A DNA stretch of 64,000 bases from Cupriavidus sp. IDO (lineage in GTDB: Bacteria > Pseudomonadota > Gammaproteobacteria > Burkholderiales > Burkholderiaceae). The translations under genes were made by a program, and so were the position numbers. The notes beneath the pieces were generated by a model. That model ran no database searches. It was not told the DNA's origin and was given only the letters and a program-made list of their open reading frames with translations. The number at the start of each line of letters is the position of its first letter. Position 1 is the first letter of the stretch. Positions 56,181-64,000 of the stretch are shown here, in pieces. Location: assembly GCF_000812465.1 (NCBI RefSeq), contig NZ_JWMA01000055.1:62001-126000 (forward strand), in the 5' to 3' direction.

Positions 56181-57120
56181 ACCTTCCATCATCGGCGCGG
56201 ATATTCGCGCGCTGATCGCGAACGATGGCTACGCCATTACGTTTCAGACGATGGGCCAGTACCGCACGGCTCTCCTTCAGGCACTGGACTCCCTCCCCTC
56301 TGCTGCGCTGGCCGCTGCGGAGCCGGTCGCGTGGTGTATCTCCATGGAGACAGCTCGCGCATTGGCGGCTGAGCTGGTGCGCGGAGCCGAATCCATGGGC
56401 GATGACGAGTCCGAACTGATCCTCGAAGTCAGGCGCCCCGGCACCGTCTCGGATGACGACGGCACTACCAATGAGCGGAGCATTCTTGCTGTCTCGCTTG
56501 CCGAGTATCCGGAGGAAGGCGTCTATCCGATTGACCCGGCCGATCCGACTGGCGGACGCGTGGACGCCGCCCCTGCGCCTGCCGAGCCCTTCCAAGCGCG
56601 CGTGCAGCCGTGGATGCTGGAGTGCTTCGGCGCCGAGATAGCCGCCGATCAGCAGGAGCGGAACCACCGCTTTCTGGAGGAGGCGCTTGAACTGGTGCAG
56701 TCGTGCGGCGCGACCGCCAGCGAGGCGCACCAGCTTGTGGACTACGTCTATGGGCGCCCTGTCGGCGAAAAGCACCAGGAGGTCGGCGGCGTGATGGTTA
56801 CGCTTGCAGCGCTATGCCTGGCACAGGGACTGGACATGCACGCTGCTGGCGAGACGGAGCTGGCCCGCATATGGACCAAGGTCGAGCAGATCCGCGCCAA
56901 GCAGGCAGCCAAGCCGAAGCACTCGCCCCTCCCCCAGCACGTGCCAGCCGCACCTCCTGCCGGCCAGGTAGACGGCGTACGCAAATTGCTGACCGCCGCA
57001 TCCCATGCGCTCCGAAGCTACCAGTATGGCAATGCGGCACCGGATCTCGCTGAGTCCATTGCAGACCGTATCGACGTCGCCATGAGCGCCACGCCAACCA
57101 CTGCGAAGGAGGCGGCATGA
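56167..57120 (+). CDS. MazG-like nucleotide pyrophosphohydrolase domain protein
   Basis: A 317-aa protein. Residues about 140-255 form an all-alpha NTP-pyrophosphatase-like domain with RFLEEALELVQSCGATASEA and EKHQEVGGVMVTLAALC, in which EEALEL and the later Glu/Asp residues should bind magnesium. The N-terminal part is a DUF-like phage module and the C-terminus a short helical tail. It could clean nucleotide pools or lower alarmone-like nucleotides during phage growth. Confidence 0.75.
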   Translation: MATAEPSIIGADIRALIANDGYAITFQTMGQYRTALLQALDSLPSAALAAAEPVAWCISMETARALAAELVRGAESMGDDESELILEVRRPGTVSDDDGTTNERSILAVSLAEYPEEGVYPIDPADPTGGRVDAAPAPAEPFQARVQPWMLECFGAEIAADQQERNHRFLEEALELVQSCGATASEAHQLVDYVYGRPVGEKHQEVGGVMVTLAALCLAQGLDMHAAGETELARIWTKVEQIRAKQAAKPKHSPLPQHVPAAPPAGQVDGVRKLLTAASHALRSYQYGNAAPDLAESIADRIDVAMSATPTTAKEAA

Positions 57121-57725
57121 AACCCCTGAAGGCATACGAGGTGCATGACGGCGGCGACAACTGGGAAATCGTGTTCGCCACCAATAGCGCGACAGCGCGG
57201 CGTGAAGGCGGAAGCGAGATGGGCTGCGACTGGGATGGCGTCGAATACTGCCGCCGCCGGCCGGCACTCGACCAATTCGCCCCCGGGCCAGTTCCGCCGC
57301 TCGCGCTCATCGAGCAGGGATGGCACTTTGAGTGCTTCCACTGCGGATGCCGCGTCGACGAGGAAATGGAAGAGATCGAGGCCGATCCTGACTTCGATAC
57401 CTGGTCCGACCCCGAACCGGTACAGAAGGGGCAATTCGTCTATTGCAGCCAGTCTTGCGCCTCGATGGATGCCGCTCGACGGCGCGGCCGGAAAGCCGCG
57501 GAGGCGGCGCTGATTGATCTCGTCGAAACCAAGTATCCGGGATCAACGGCGACCCATGCCCACGTCTACGGCGATCGCCTAGAGTCAGAACATGGCCATT
57601 GCTCGGCGACGTTCACGTTTCCCGGAGGGAAATTCGCGGCCACCTACAAGTTCGGCGATGGCGCTTGGGTGTCGCAATGCGATGCGGATGCCTTCCGAGC
57701 TCTGTACCGCAAGGAGGGCGCGTGA
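57117..57725 (+). CDS. Hypothetical zinc-binding protein
   Basis: A 202-aa protein. It has CFHCGCRVDEE (about residues 73-83) and a later CSQSC pair, forming a probable zinc site. The N-terminus (AYEVHDGGDNWEIVFATNSA) and C-terminus (FTFPGGKFAATYKFGDGAWV) are strand rich. Overlaps the previous gene by 4 bp. Found in phage operons; function unknown. Confidence 0.65.
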   Translation: MKPLKAYEVHDGGDNWEIVFATNSATARREGGSEMGCDWDGVEYCRRRPALDQFAPGPVPPLALIEQGWHFECFHCGCRVDEEMEEIEADPDFDTWSDPEPVQKGQFVYCSQSCASMDAARRRGRKAAEAALIDLVETKYPGSTATHAHVYGDRLESEHGHCSATFTFPGGKFAATYKFGDGAWVSQCDADAFRALYRKEGA

Positions 57726-58228
57726 TGAAAAAGACCGCCATCATTTCCGAGTGCGGCGCCTACCGGTACCGGCTCGGCCGGCGCTGGGCGGACGGACCCA
57801 GCATGCTGTTCATCATGCTCAATCCGAGCACGGCTGACGCCGATCTCGATGACCCGACCATCCGAAAGTGCATCGGCTTCGCCTCGCGCGCTGGCTGCGG
57901 CGCGATTGAGGTAGTGAACCTCTATGCCTATCGCGCGACGGACCCGAAGGCACTGAAGGCCGCAGGCTGGCCTGTGGGGCCCAATAACCATGAGCACATG
58001 GCGCACGCAATCACGGATGTCATGCACGCAGGAGGCATCGTCGTGGCCGCCTGGGGCGCAAATGCTCGTGGCCGACCAGAGGCATCGGAGATGCTCGCGA
58101 AGATGGCCCGTACCGGCATCGCTGCACACGCGCTGCGGATCCTGCCAGACGGCACGCCCGCCCATCCTTTGATGCTGCCATACAGCTGCAGCCTGGCGCG
58201 CATCGACACGGCAGCCGAGGTGGAATGA
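57725..58228 (+). CDS. DUF1643 family protein
   Basis: A 167-aa protein from ATG 57725. It has the DUF1643 pattern: RYRLGRRWADGPSMLFIMLN, PSTADADLDDPTIRKCIGFA, VVNLYAYRATDPK and VAAWGANARG. Common in phages and mobile elements; molecular function unknown. Confidence 0.88.
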   Translation: MKKTAIISECGAYRYRLGRRWADGPSMLFIMLNPSTADADLDDPTIRKCIGFASRAGCGAIEVVNLYAYRATDPKALKAAGWPVGPNNHEHMAHAITDVMHAGGIVVAAWGANARGRPEASEMLAKMARTGIAAHALRILPDGTPAHPLMLPYSCSLARIDTAAEVE

Positions 58229-58908
58229 TGCGGCATATATGGCAACCATACGAGGTTGAGGCTGTGCGCCAGCTTTATCCCGGGTCGAAGACGAGCGACT
58301 TGGCGAAGGCGCTTGGCACGTCTACCACCGCAATCTATCGGCTCGCGGACAAGCTTGGCCTGCGCAAGACCGCCGAGTATCTGGCGACGCCGGATGCGGG
58401 GCGCCTCGATGGTAGCCGTGACAATGGCAATCGCTTTCGTCCTGGGCACGCCAGTTGGAACAAAGGGATCAAGGGCAGCGCCGGCCATCACCCGAACACC
58501 GTGCGCGCGCACTTCAAGAAAGGGGAACGCCGCGGCGCGGCCAACACAAACTATGTGCCGATCGGCAGCGAGCGCATCACAAAGGATGGGTATCTGGAGC
58601 GCAAGGTAACCGACGACCCGAACTTGGTCCCCGCCCGGCGCTGGGTTGGCGTCCACCGCTTGGTCTGGGAGGCCGCTCACGGGCCTATCCCGCCGGGGCA
58701 TGCCGTGGCATTCCTGCCTGGCCGGTACACCACTGATGCCGCGCTGATCACCGTAGACGCGCTCGAGCTGGTTACGCGCGGCGAGCTCGCGCGTCGGAAC
58801 CATCCCCGCAACCGGTCCCCTGAGCTGGCGAAGCTGGTCCAACTCAAGGGCGCCATCACCCGCCAAGTCAATCGCATCGCCCGCGAGGCGAAGGAGCAGC
58901 AGTCATGA
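58225..58908 (+). CDS. HNH endonuclease with HTH-type N-terminus
   Basis: A 227-aa protein. The N-terminus (WQPYEVEAVRQLYPGSKTSD, then STTAIYRLADKLGL) is a helix-turn-helix. The C-terminal nuclease-like part has WVGVHRLVWEAAHGPIPPGH and AALITVDALELVTRGELARR, with the His and Asn/Asp positions of HNH enzymes partly changed. It resembles free-standing phage HNH proteins. Confidence 0.75.
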   Translation: MMRHIWQPYEVEAVRQLYPGSKTSDLAKALGTSTTAIYRLADKLGLRKTAEYLATPDAGRLDGSRDNGNRFRPGHASWNKGIKGSAGHHPNTVRAHFKKGERRGAANTNYVPIGSERITKDGYLERKVTDDPNLVPARRWVGVHRLVWEAAHGPIPPGHAVAFLPGRYTTDAALITVDALELVTRGELARRNHPRNRSPELAKLVQLKGAITRQVNRIAREAKEQQS

Positions 58909-59177
58909 GCAATAACATCACCACCGTCCGCCAGCACCTCCTGGATACCCTTGCTGATCTGCGCAATCGCGAGCAGCCGATGGAGGTCGAGCGGGCTCGG
59001 GCTGTCGCCGACGTTGCCCGAGTCCTGGTGGACAGCGCGAAGGTAGAGGTCGACTACCTCAAGGTCACGAACCAAGGCAGCTCGGATTTTCTGACCGGCG
59101 AGCAGGCGGAAGCAGGCACCGCAACCAGCGGCCTGCCGCCAGGCATCACCGGCATCAGGCGTCATACCCTCCGGTGA
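58905..59177 (+). CDS. Hypothetical helical protein
   Basis: A 90-aa protein starting MSNNITTVRQHLLDTLADLR. The central helix (VERARAVADVARVLVDSAKV) is typical of a small family of phage proteins next to HNH genes. Function unknown. Overlaps the HNH gene by 4 bp. Confidence 0.65.
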   Translation: MSNNITTVRQHLLDTLADLRNREQPMEVERARAVADVARVLVDSAKVEVDYLKVTNQGSSDFLTGEQAEAGTATSGLPPGITGIRRHTLR

Positions 59178-59314
59178 GTACCCACCCCATAGCTATCCCA
59201 GCGGTACAGCCTCTGGGCTGTATCCACGAATTACAACGTATCACCTGTAAATGCAGCAGAACGCAGAACGTATCATCGAACTCACCCGCCGTGCGTGGCG
59301 GATTGGAGGGAAAA

Positions 59315-59542
59315 GTGAGTGATTTCCTCTCGGCGGCCGAGCTGGCCGAGTTGGTCGGCTGCAAGGCCAACCAGCGACATGAAATGGCGAAATGGCTGGA
59401 CCGCCATCGCTGGCGCTACGTCATGGACAAGAACGGCCTGCCAAAGGTGGCCAGGGCCTACTACAACCGCAAACTGGGGATCGAGGAATCGAAGACCCCG
59501 GCAAAGTATGACAGCACGCCGAACCTCCAAGCCTTCGCGTAA
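59315..59542 (+). CDS. DUF4224 protein (excisionase-like partner of integrase)
   Basis: A 75-aa protein from GTG 59315 with GGAGGG 7 bases upstream. It has the DUF4224 pattern: SDFLSAAELAELVGCKANQR, then WLDRHRWRYVMDKNGLPKVA. Such proteins lie directly before tyrosine integrases and probably act as directionality or DNA-bending factors. Overlaps the integrase gene by 35 bp. Confidence 0.85.
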   Translation: MSDFLSAAELAELVGCKANQRHEMAKWLDRHRWRYVMDKNGLPKVARAYYNRKLGIEESKTPAKYDSTPNLQAFA

Positions 59543-60731
59543 GGAGCGAACCGGCGTCGATTGGCTGTACAAGTACATCGGCGCCCGGAAAGTTTCGTAC
59601 TACTACCAATACCCCGATGGCAAGAGCGAGACCCTTGCCACCGCGCCGCTTGGCGATCGCAAAGCCATAGCCGAGGCGGAGCAGACGGCCAAACGGAAAG
59701 CGCTGGACATTCAAGCTGGTCAGATTGTCGCCGGCTCCGTCGCCGACATGATCGACCGCTTCAAGAAGGATGTCGACGCTACGCACTTCCGGGATCAGTC
59801 CAAGGAAGGAAAGTCCGTGCGCGCAGGCATGTACGCGAATCTGACTCTGTTCTTTGGCAAGATGGCGCCGGCCGGCCTTCGGGCCGTCCATGGATACCAG
59901 TTTCTGGAGGCCCGGGAGAAAGCTGGCGCGCCGATCAAGGCCAACAAAGAGCTGTCCCTGATGTCGACAATCTGCAATTACGCGATTCGCTGGGCCCTGA
60001 TCGAGGCAAACCCGTTCGTCGGACTGATGCTGAACAAGGCCGACAAAGACGTGCGGACTGTCTCGCGCAGCCAGGTTGTCCGCTTTTACCTGTGGGCTGT
60101 TCGGCAGGGCCAGGCGTTCCGCACCATGGGATGCGCCGCCATGTTCACGTATCTGACCGGCTTCCGTGCCGCGGAGGTCAGACCGTACCGACTTTCGGGG
60201 CTGACGGACGACGGCGTTCGAGTTATCGGGGCGAAGCGCAAGAAGGGTGAGGCTGAGGTCGTCAAGGTTCGCGACTGGTCGCCGCGGCTGCGGGCTGTCG
60301 TCGAGCGCGCCAAGCGAACCGCTGCAGAGACGTCGACGAAGCGCGTCGTGATAAAGAGCCTATTCCTGTTCCCGAATCGGAAGGGCCAGCCATACAGCAA
60401 GAGCGGATGGGGATCGGTCTGGCAGGATGCGATGTGGGAGTGGATCGCCTCCTTCGACCCGGAGGCGGCGCGGGCGCTCCAGACAGCAAAACAGCATGCT
60501 GCCAACCGGCGGCGCGAGAAATGGGCCGCCGACGGCGACGCTGCGCCCAAGTATTCGATCACCGACCACCCCGCCTACTTCTCTGCCATGGACATTCGGC
60601 CAGCGGCAATCACGACGAAACTGGAGCAGCGGGCGGCTGACGCCTATGACTTTGCGGCCCACGCAAACCCGGCCACGACACATCGTCACTACGACCGGAG
60701 AAAGGTGAAACGGGCCGCTGCGACGGAGTAG
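59508..60731 (+). CDS. int: Tyrosine integrase
   Basis: A 407-aa site-specific recombinase from ATG 59508. The N-terminal arm and SAM-like regions (residues about 1-180) precede the catalytic domain. There YLTGFRAAEVRPYR carries Arg I, a later Lys region follows, MDIRPAAITTKLEQ carries the second Arg, and HANPATTHRHYDRR contains the terminal His and nucleophilic Tyr. The residue three before the second Arg is Met instead of the usual His. It ends 109 bp from attR and should act on tRNA-His. Confidence 0.93.
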   Translation: MTARRTSKPSRKERTGVDWLYKYIGARKVSYYYQYPDGKSETLATAPLGDRKAIAEAEQTAKRKALDIQAGQIVAGSVADMIDRFKKDVDATHFRDQSKEGKSVRAGMYANLTLFFGKMAPAGLRAVHGYQFLEAREKAGAPIKANKELSLMSTICNYAIRWALIEANPFVGLMLNKADKDVRTVSRSQVVRFYLWAVRQGQAFRTMGCAAMFTYLTGFRAAEVRPYRLSGLTDDGVRVIGAKRKKGEAEVVKVRDWSPRLRAVVERAKRTAAETSTKRVVIKSLFLFPNRKGQPYSKSGWGSVWQDAMWEWIASFDPEAARALQTAKQHAANRRREKWAADGDAAPKYSITDHPAYFSAMDIRPAAITTKLEQRAADAYDFAAHANPATTHRHYDRRKVKRAAATE

Positions 60732-60839
60732 AAAACGAAAACGGCGCCGTGGGCGCCGTTGGAAGATTTCCGATTTCGTTGGAATGTTCGCATCAAGAAC
60801 TAAGGCGCAGAGCCTAAACCATTGATACAAAAAAGAATT

Positions 60840-60888
60840 TTGGGGTGGCTGATGGGACTCGAACCCACGACGACAGGAATCACAATCC
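60840..60888. repeat. attR: 49-bp tRNA-His 3'-half repeat
   Basis: Identical to attL 8154-8202 and part of the intact tRNA-His gene, whose 5' part continues to 60917. Excision between the repeats would restore a single copy in the chromosome. Confidence 0.95.
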
Positions 60889-60917
60889 TGGACTCTACCA
60901 ACTGAGCTACAGCCACC
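60841..60917 (-). tRNA. tRNA-His (anticodon GTG)
   Basis: A 77-base gene that includes the encoded CCA end (tgg at 60841-60843). Its acceptor 5' strand GGTGGCT pairs with AGCCACC, with the extra G at position -1 typical of tRNA-His. The anticodon loop is TTGTGAT with anticodon GTG, and the T-arm contains GTTCGA. Phage insertion kept this copy intact. Confidence 0.97.
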
Positions 60918-61037
60918 GTAGAGGTCATCAGCAGATCGCTGATCGACGAAAAACAAGATTATACAAAGATCTTTCCCGTATGGCTAGTATCCCGCACAAT
61001 TTTTTTGAGGATCGCCTCAACTTCGCGGTCCGGGGCT

Positions 61038-61361
61038 TCATGGCTTGGCAGATCCCCACTTTGCCTCGAGCAGCACGGCTTCCCTGATGGCAACGATGAC
61101 GTCTGCCTCGCTCTCGAACTGGCCGAGCAGCCGCCGGGACTTTCCGTTCAGTACATCCTCTTGCAGCGCCCTGCCCGCCTCGGCCGATGTGCCGCGGTGC
61201 CAGCAATAACGGGCGGTCCACTTGCCGTCCTGCAGGCGTTCCGCCACCCATATCAATCGAAAGTCTTCAAAGACAACGCCGAACGGCTCTTCCTCATCCA
61301 CGCCCGACACCCTCAGGATGCGCTTGAAATCTGCCAGCAAACGGCTACTGGCCGCCGCCAC
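61038..61361 (-). CDS. Hypothetical host protein
   Basis: A 107-aa protein starting MAAASSRLLADFKRILRVS. An alpha/beta pattern (VVFEDFRLIWVAERLQDGKW, then YCWHRGTSAEAGRALQEDVL) is followed by a C-terminal helix. No known family. It lies next to tRNA-His on the host side. Confidence 0.6.
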   Translation of the reverse strand: MAAASSRLLADFKRILRVSGVDEEEPFGVVFEDFRLIWVAERLQDGKWTARYCWHRGTSAEAGRALQEDVLNGKSRRLLGQFESEADVIVAIREAVLLEAKWGSAKP

Positions 61362-61658
61362 GTGGAAGGCATCGTATCACGGCGCCTGGCGCCGCAGGCA
61401 CGGCGGTACGCGCAGCACGCAACCGGGGTATCACGCAAATATGCTGTGAACAGCCCCTACCTACGCAGGGTTCTGGCTGCAACCGCCATTGCGCGATACT
61501 TCTTTGCGAGGGAATTGACCCCCCTCGACCTTCCCAACAGGCGACACACGCAAGGCGTCGCCTGCTCTTTTTTGTCCTCATGCCGCACCAGCGAACGGAA
61601 CCTGATTCCGAGAGCGTTGCCAAACCTGACGTTGAAGCAGGGGACTGGAGCAAAGGGA

Positions 61659-61808
61659 ATGGGTGATCATCTGAATCGTCTGGCGGTCGCAATAGCGTTG
61701 GCGGCAAGCCTGACGGGATGCGCGGCTGGTGGCGTGGATGGCGGGCAATCCAGCATCACGACGTACGGCACGCTGGATGTAGGCATCAGCCGTACGACCA
61801 GCAAGTAG
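61659..61808 (+). CDS. Tiny lipoprotein with porin-like start
   Basis: A 49-aa protein starting MGDHLNRLAVAIALAASLTG, with lipobox LTGC at about residue 22. AAAGGG is just upstream. The mature end QSSITTYGTLDVGISRT looks like the first strand of a beta-proteobacterial trimeric porin, but the frame stops there. It may be a small lipoprotein in its own right or a relic. Confidence 0.5.
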   Translation: MGDHLNRLAVAIALAASLTGCAAGGVDGGQSSITTYGTLDVGISRTTSK

Positions 61809-61877
61809 TTAGTGCAGGGGGGGGAAATCGCAAGGAACTCTTTCGTCACCATGCGATCAAACCCTCCCGTTGAGCGC

Positions 61878-61905
61878 AAAAAAAAAGAGCCCGCAGCGCG
61901 GACTC
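61878..61905 (-). terminator. Terminator hairpin downstream of dusA (distal)
   Basis: Stem gagcccgc / gcggactc with one G-T-type pair, followed on the minus strand by a run of nine T residues. Confidence 0.7.
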
Positions 61906-62021
61906 TTAACTTTAGCGATCTCAAATGCCCTGAAGGCGAATGCAATGTACCTGTCATTTCAGACGGGCACCATACGGGTAAACGGAAGGCACACGGACTG
62001 CTGCCAACAAACAGCAGCCGC

Positions 62022-62049
62022 AAAAAAAACAGCCCGCAAGAAGCGGGCT
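62022..62049 (-). terminator. Terminator hairpin downstream of dusA (proximal)
   Basis: A 7-bp stem (agcccgc / gcgggct) with a 5-base loop, followed on the minus strand by eight T residues after one G. About 215 bases after the dusA stop codon. Confidence 0.75.
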
Positions 62050-62263
62050 GAATAATCAGTTGAAGAAAGCCCTGTATTCGAGGGCAGCCACAGTGTAAGA
62101 AAGTGACCGCAGTCGGCAAATAAGGGGAATCCCTTTCCTGGTGCCGGTTTCCAGCAGATTGCGCCCAGCATGTGCGGCACGCGGTACTCGCAGATTCGGC
62201 ATGCATAAGCCGCCAGTTCGAATTTAGAGATGTTTCTCGAATCGCACGTGGCGACAACATTGG

Positions 62264-63280
62264 CTATGCCGCAGCCAGCGGCGCAGGCTCAGCCGACGTC
62301 AGATGCGAGCGCGCCTCCTCGAACAAGACATCGACATCCGCACGCGTCCGGGCTGCATGCATGCGCCTGGCGTCCGACAGCACGCGCCGCCAGCCGCGAC
62401 CACCGGCCACCCCGCGATACAGACCAAGCATGTGGCGCGTCACCGCGCCCATGTAGCCACCCCGCGCCACCAGCTCACCGATATACCGCTGCATCTCCAG
62501 CTCGACTTCCAGCCTTGAGCGGATCGGTGCAGCGGCGTCGTGATAGAAGCGCGAGTCAACTTCCGACATCACATATGGCTGGTGATAAGCCTCGCGGCCG
62601 ATCATGACGCCGTCGACGTGCTCGAGGTGCCGCTCCATCTCCTCGTAGGTGACGATGCCACCATTGATCAGGATTTCGAGCCGGGGAAATTCCTGCTTGA
62701 GCTGGTAGGCGACTTCATAGCGCAGCGGCGGGATTTCGCGGTTCTCCTTGGGGCTCAGGCCCTTCAGGATCGCATTGCGCGCGTGCACGATAAATGTTTC
62801 GCAGCCTGCCTCCGAGATCTTGCCGACAAAGTCACGAACAAAATCGTAGTGCTCGATCTTGTCGATCCCGATCCGGTGCTTGACCGTCACGGGAATCGAT
62901 ACTGCGTCGCGCATCGCCTTCACGCAGTCGGCCACCAGCTGCGGCTCGGCCATCAGGCACGCGCCAAACGCGCCGCGCTGGACGCGCTCCGACGGGCATC
63001 CACAATTCAAGTTGATCTCGGCGTAGCCCCATTGCTGCCCAAGCTTCGCGGCCATGGCAAGGTCTGCAGGCTCGCTGCCGCCCAGTTGCAAGGCCACGGG
63101 TTGTTCGGCAGCGTTGAAATCAAGATGTCGCGGAACGTCGCCGTGCAGTAGTGCGCCGGTCGTCACCATTTCCGTATACAGCCAGGTGTGGCGGCTGAGA
63201 TGACGGTGGAACATCCGGCAATGGCGATCAGTCCAGTCCATCATTGGAGCAACCGATACGCGGCGAGGGCTTGCAGTCAT
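62264..63280 (-). CDS. dusA: tRNA-dihydrouridine synthase A
   Basis: FMN-dependent enzyme that reduces uridine 20/20a in tRNA. The 338-aa protein begins TASPRRVSVAPMMDWTDRHC. It contains LQLGGSEPADLAMAAKL and the active-site INLNCGCPSERVQRGAFGAC with the catalytic Cys, followed by VTVKHRIGID, FIVHARNAILKGLSPKENR and ILINGGI. The length is typical of DusA. Confidence 0.96.
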   Translation of the reverse strand: MTASPRRVSVAPMMDWTDRHCRMFHRHLSRHTWLYTEMVTTGALLHGDVPRHLDFNAAEQPVALQLGGSEPADLAMAAKLGQQWGYAEINLNCGCPSERVQRGAFGACLMAEPQLVADCVKAMRDAVSIPVTVKHRIGIDKIEHYDFVRDFVGKISEAGCETFIVHARNAILKGLSPKENREIPPLRYEVAYQLKQEFPRLEILINGGIVTYEEMERHLEHVDGVMIGREAYHQPYVMSEVDSRFYHDAAAPIRSRLEVELEMQRYIGELVARGGYMGAVTRHMLGLYRGVAGGRGWRRVLSDARRMHAARTRADVDVLFEEARSHLTSAEPAPLAAA

Positions 63281-63497
63281 GGGATACGGCTAGTGAGCAG
63301 GGGCGACGCCCTACCCCGGATATATCTGGCTGGCGTCTGATTTGTGCCGGTTTCGGCATCCGCAGGGGCCGGTTCCATTGTAGAACGGTCCATCGCGATC
63401 GCCAGGCGCATGCGGTCTGGGCGCGCACGGCTGCCGACGAAAGGACAAGAGTATAGGCCACGGCACCAAGTTCCGCCCGTGGCCTTGACCGCGAGAC

Positions 63498-64000
63498 TCA
63501 GCGTGCCGCGTTGCGTTCCACCCAGTTCGCGTAGGCCGTCAGGTATTTGCCAAGGAATCCGCGAGTGGAATCGTTGGCGAGCGCACCGCTTTCGTCGAAC
63601 AGCTTGTCGGCGCCGCCGATATAGGCCTCGGGCTGCTGAAGTGCCGGCACGTTCAGGAACACCAGGGACTGGCGCAGGTGATGATTGGCGCCAAATCCGC
63701 CGGTAGCACCCGGCGACACGCTGATCACGCCGCCCGGCTTGCCATCCCAGGCGCTGCTGCCGTAAGGGCGCGAGCCGACATCGATGGCGTTCTTGAGTGG
63801 CGCCGGCACCGAACGGTTGTATTCCGGCGTCACGAAGAGGACGGCATCGGCACGGCGAATACGCTCACGGAATGTCGTCCATTCCTTGGGCGGATGCTCG
63901 TCGAGGTCCTGGTTGTACAGCGGCAGATTGCCGATCTCGACGATCTCCAGCTTGAGCTGCGGCGGCGCCAGCGCGATCAGCGCATTGGCCATTTTGCGGC
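63498..64000 (-). CDS. NADPH-dependent FMN reductase family protein (partial, 5' end outside window)
   Basis: The minus-strand frame is open at the right edge; the first in-window Met (63992) is preceded in frame by Arg-Lys, as expected inside this family (FNRK-like start region). Features include LEIVEIGNLPLYNQDLD, DAVLFVTPEYNRSVPAPLKN (FMN-binding PEYN) and PGGVISVSPGATGGFGA. It transfers electrons from NAD(P)H to FMN or quinones. About 167 residues are visible. Confidence 0.9.
   Translation of the reverse strand, partial: RKMANALIALAPPQLKLEIVEIGNLPLYNQDLDEHPPKEWTTFRERIRRADAVLFVTPEYNRSVPAPLKNAIDVGSRPYGSSAWDGKPGGVISVSPGATGGFGANHHLRQSLVFLNVPALQQPEAYIGGADKLFDESGALANDSTRGFLGKYLTAYANWVERNAAR

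Larger units (their letters stand above)
8154..60888. mobile_element. Complete temperate-phage genome (prophage) integrated at tRNA-His
   Basis: Bounded by perfect 49-bp direct repeats (8154-8202 and 60840-60888) derived from the 3' half of tRNA-His, giving an excised length of 52,686 bp. All modules of a tailed phage are present: integrase, CI-type repressor with operators, replication, terminase, portal, protease, capsid, contractile tail, tail fibre, holin, endolysin and spanins. The head genes are lambda-like and the tail genes Mu-like. I see no broken structural gene, so it may be inducible. It also carries a diversity-generating retroelement and several accessory genes. Confidence 0.95.
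61809..62263. other. Intergenic region before dusA 3' end
   Basis: 455 bases without a supported gene. It contains two terminator hairpins for leftward transcription (61878-61905 and 62022-62049). Nothing else is evident. Confidence 0.6.

Noticed and set aside
1..64000. CRISPR array
   Set aside because: No regularly spaced 25-40-bp repeats with unique spacers were seen; the only regular repeats are the short iterons at 47026-47137 and the operators.

Overview
The window is a piece of Burkholderiaceae chromosome, most like Cupriavidus or Ralstonia, carrying one large and apparently complete prophage. The host assignment rests on high GC, the gene order dnaB-rplI-rpsR-priB-rpsF, a Burkholderiaceae-type LexA with two upstream SOS boxes, and the flanking lpxL, dusA and FMN-reductase genes. 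This is inference from gene content; no database was consulted.

Host left arm (1-8153): dnaB (cut by the window edge), the ribosomal/primosomal cluster rplI-rpsR-priB-rpsF, an L-asparaginase, lexA, two lipoproteins, a DnaQ-fold protein that has lost catalytic residues, and an LpxL-type lipid A acyltransferase. Host right arm (60889-64000): the intact tRNA-His, a small hypothetical gene, a tiny lipoprotein, dusA and part of a flavin reductase.

Prophage (8154-60888, about 52.7 kb between direct repeats): it is inserted at the 3' end of tRNA-His(GTG). A perfect 49-bp repeat of the tRNA 3' half marks attL and attR, and the tyrosine integrase lies beside attR. Layout from left to right: an accessory left end (an SOS-box gene pair and a lower-GC three-gene minus-strand cassette, 8358-11470); lysis genes (spanins, GH19 endolysin, holin, 11501-14017); a beta-propeller lipoprotein and an O-acyltransferase next to the tail fibre (14169-16672); a Mu-type contractile tail (16754-28401) with a -1 frameshift in the tail chaperone; a lambda-type head module (28398-36995); small genes; a leftward early operon of hypothetical genes, a helix-turn-helix replication protein with iterons inside its gene, and CII-, RHH- and YdaS/Cro-like regulators (39182-49640); an S24-type CI repressor flanked by two clusters of 13-bp operators (49651-50956); and a rightward operon ending at the integrase.

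The rightward operon holds the most striking system, a complete diversity-generating retroelement (53619-56052). It has a DUF1566 (C-type-lectin-like) target gene with a 3' variable repeat, an Avd-type accessory protein, a template repeat and a DGR-type reverse transcriptase. Template and variable repeats align without gaps over 112 bp. All 18 mismatches fall at template adenines, which is the signature of adenine-specific mutagenic retrohoming. The target lies away from the tail genes, in the regulatory/replication side of the phage, and beside a phage-encoded DNA polymerase III beta-clamp homologue.

How the parts work together: CI should silence both early promoters, and RecA-stimulated CI cleavage and host LexA cleavage would link induction, and the left-end SOS gene pair, to DNA damage. 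The leftward operon would replicate the genome and lead to head, tail and lysis expression. Acyltransferase and lipoproteins are candidate lysogenic-conversion factors. The retroelement would diversify a binding protein of still unknown location.
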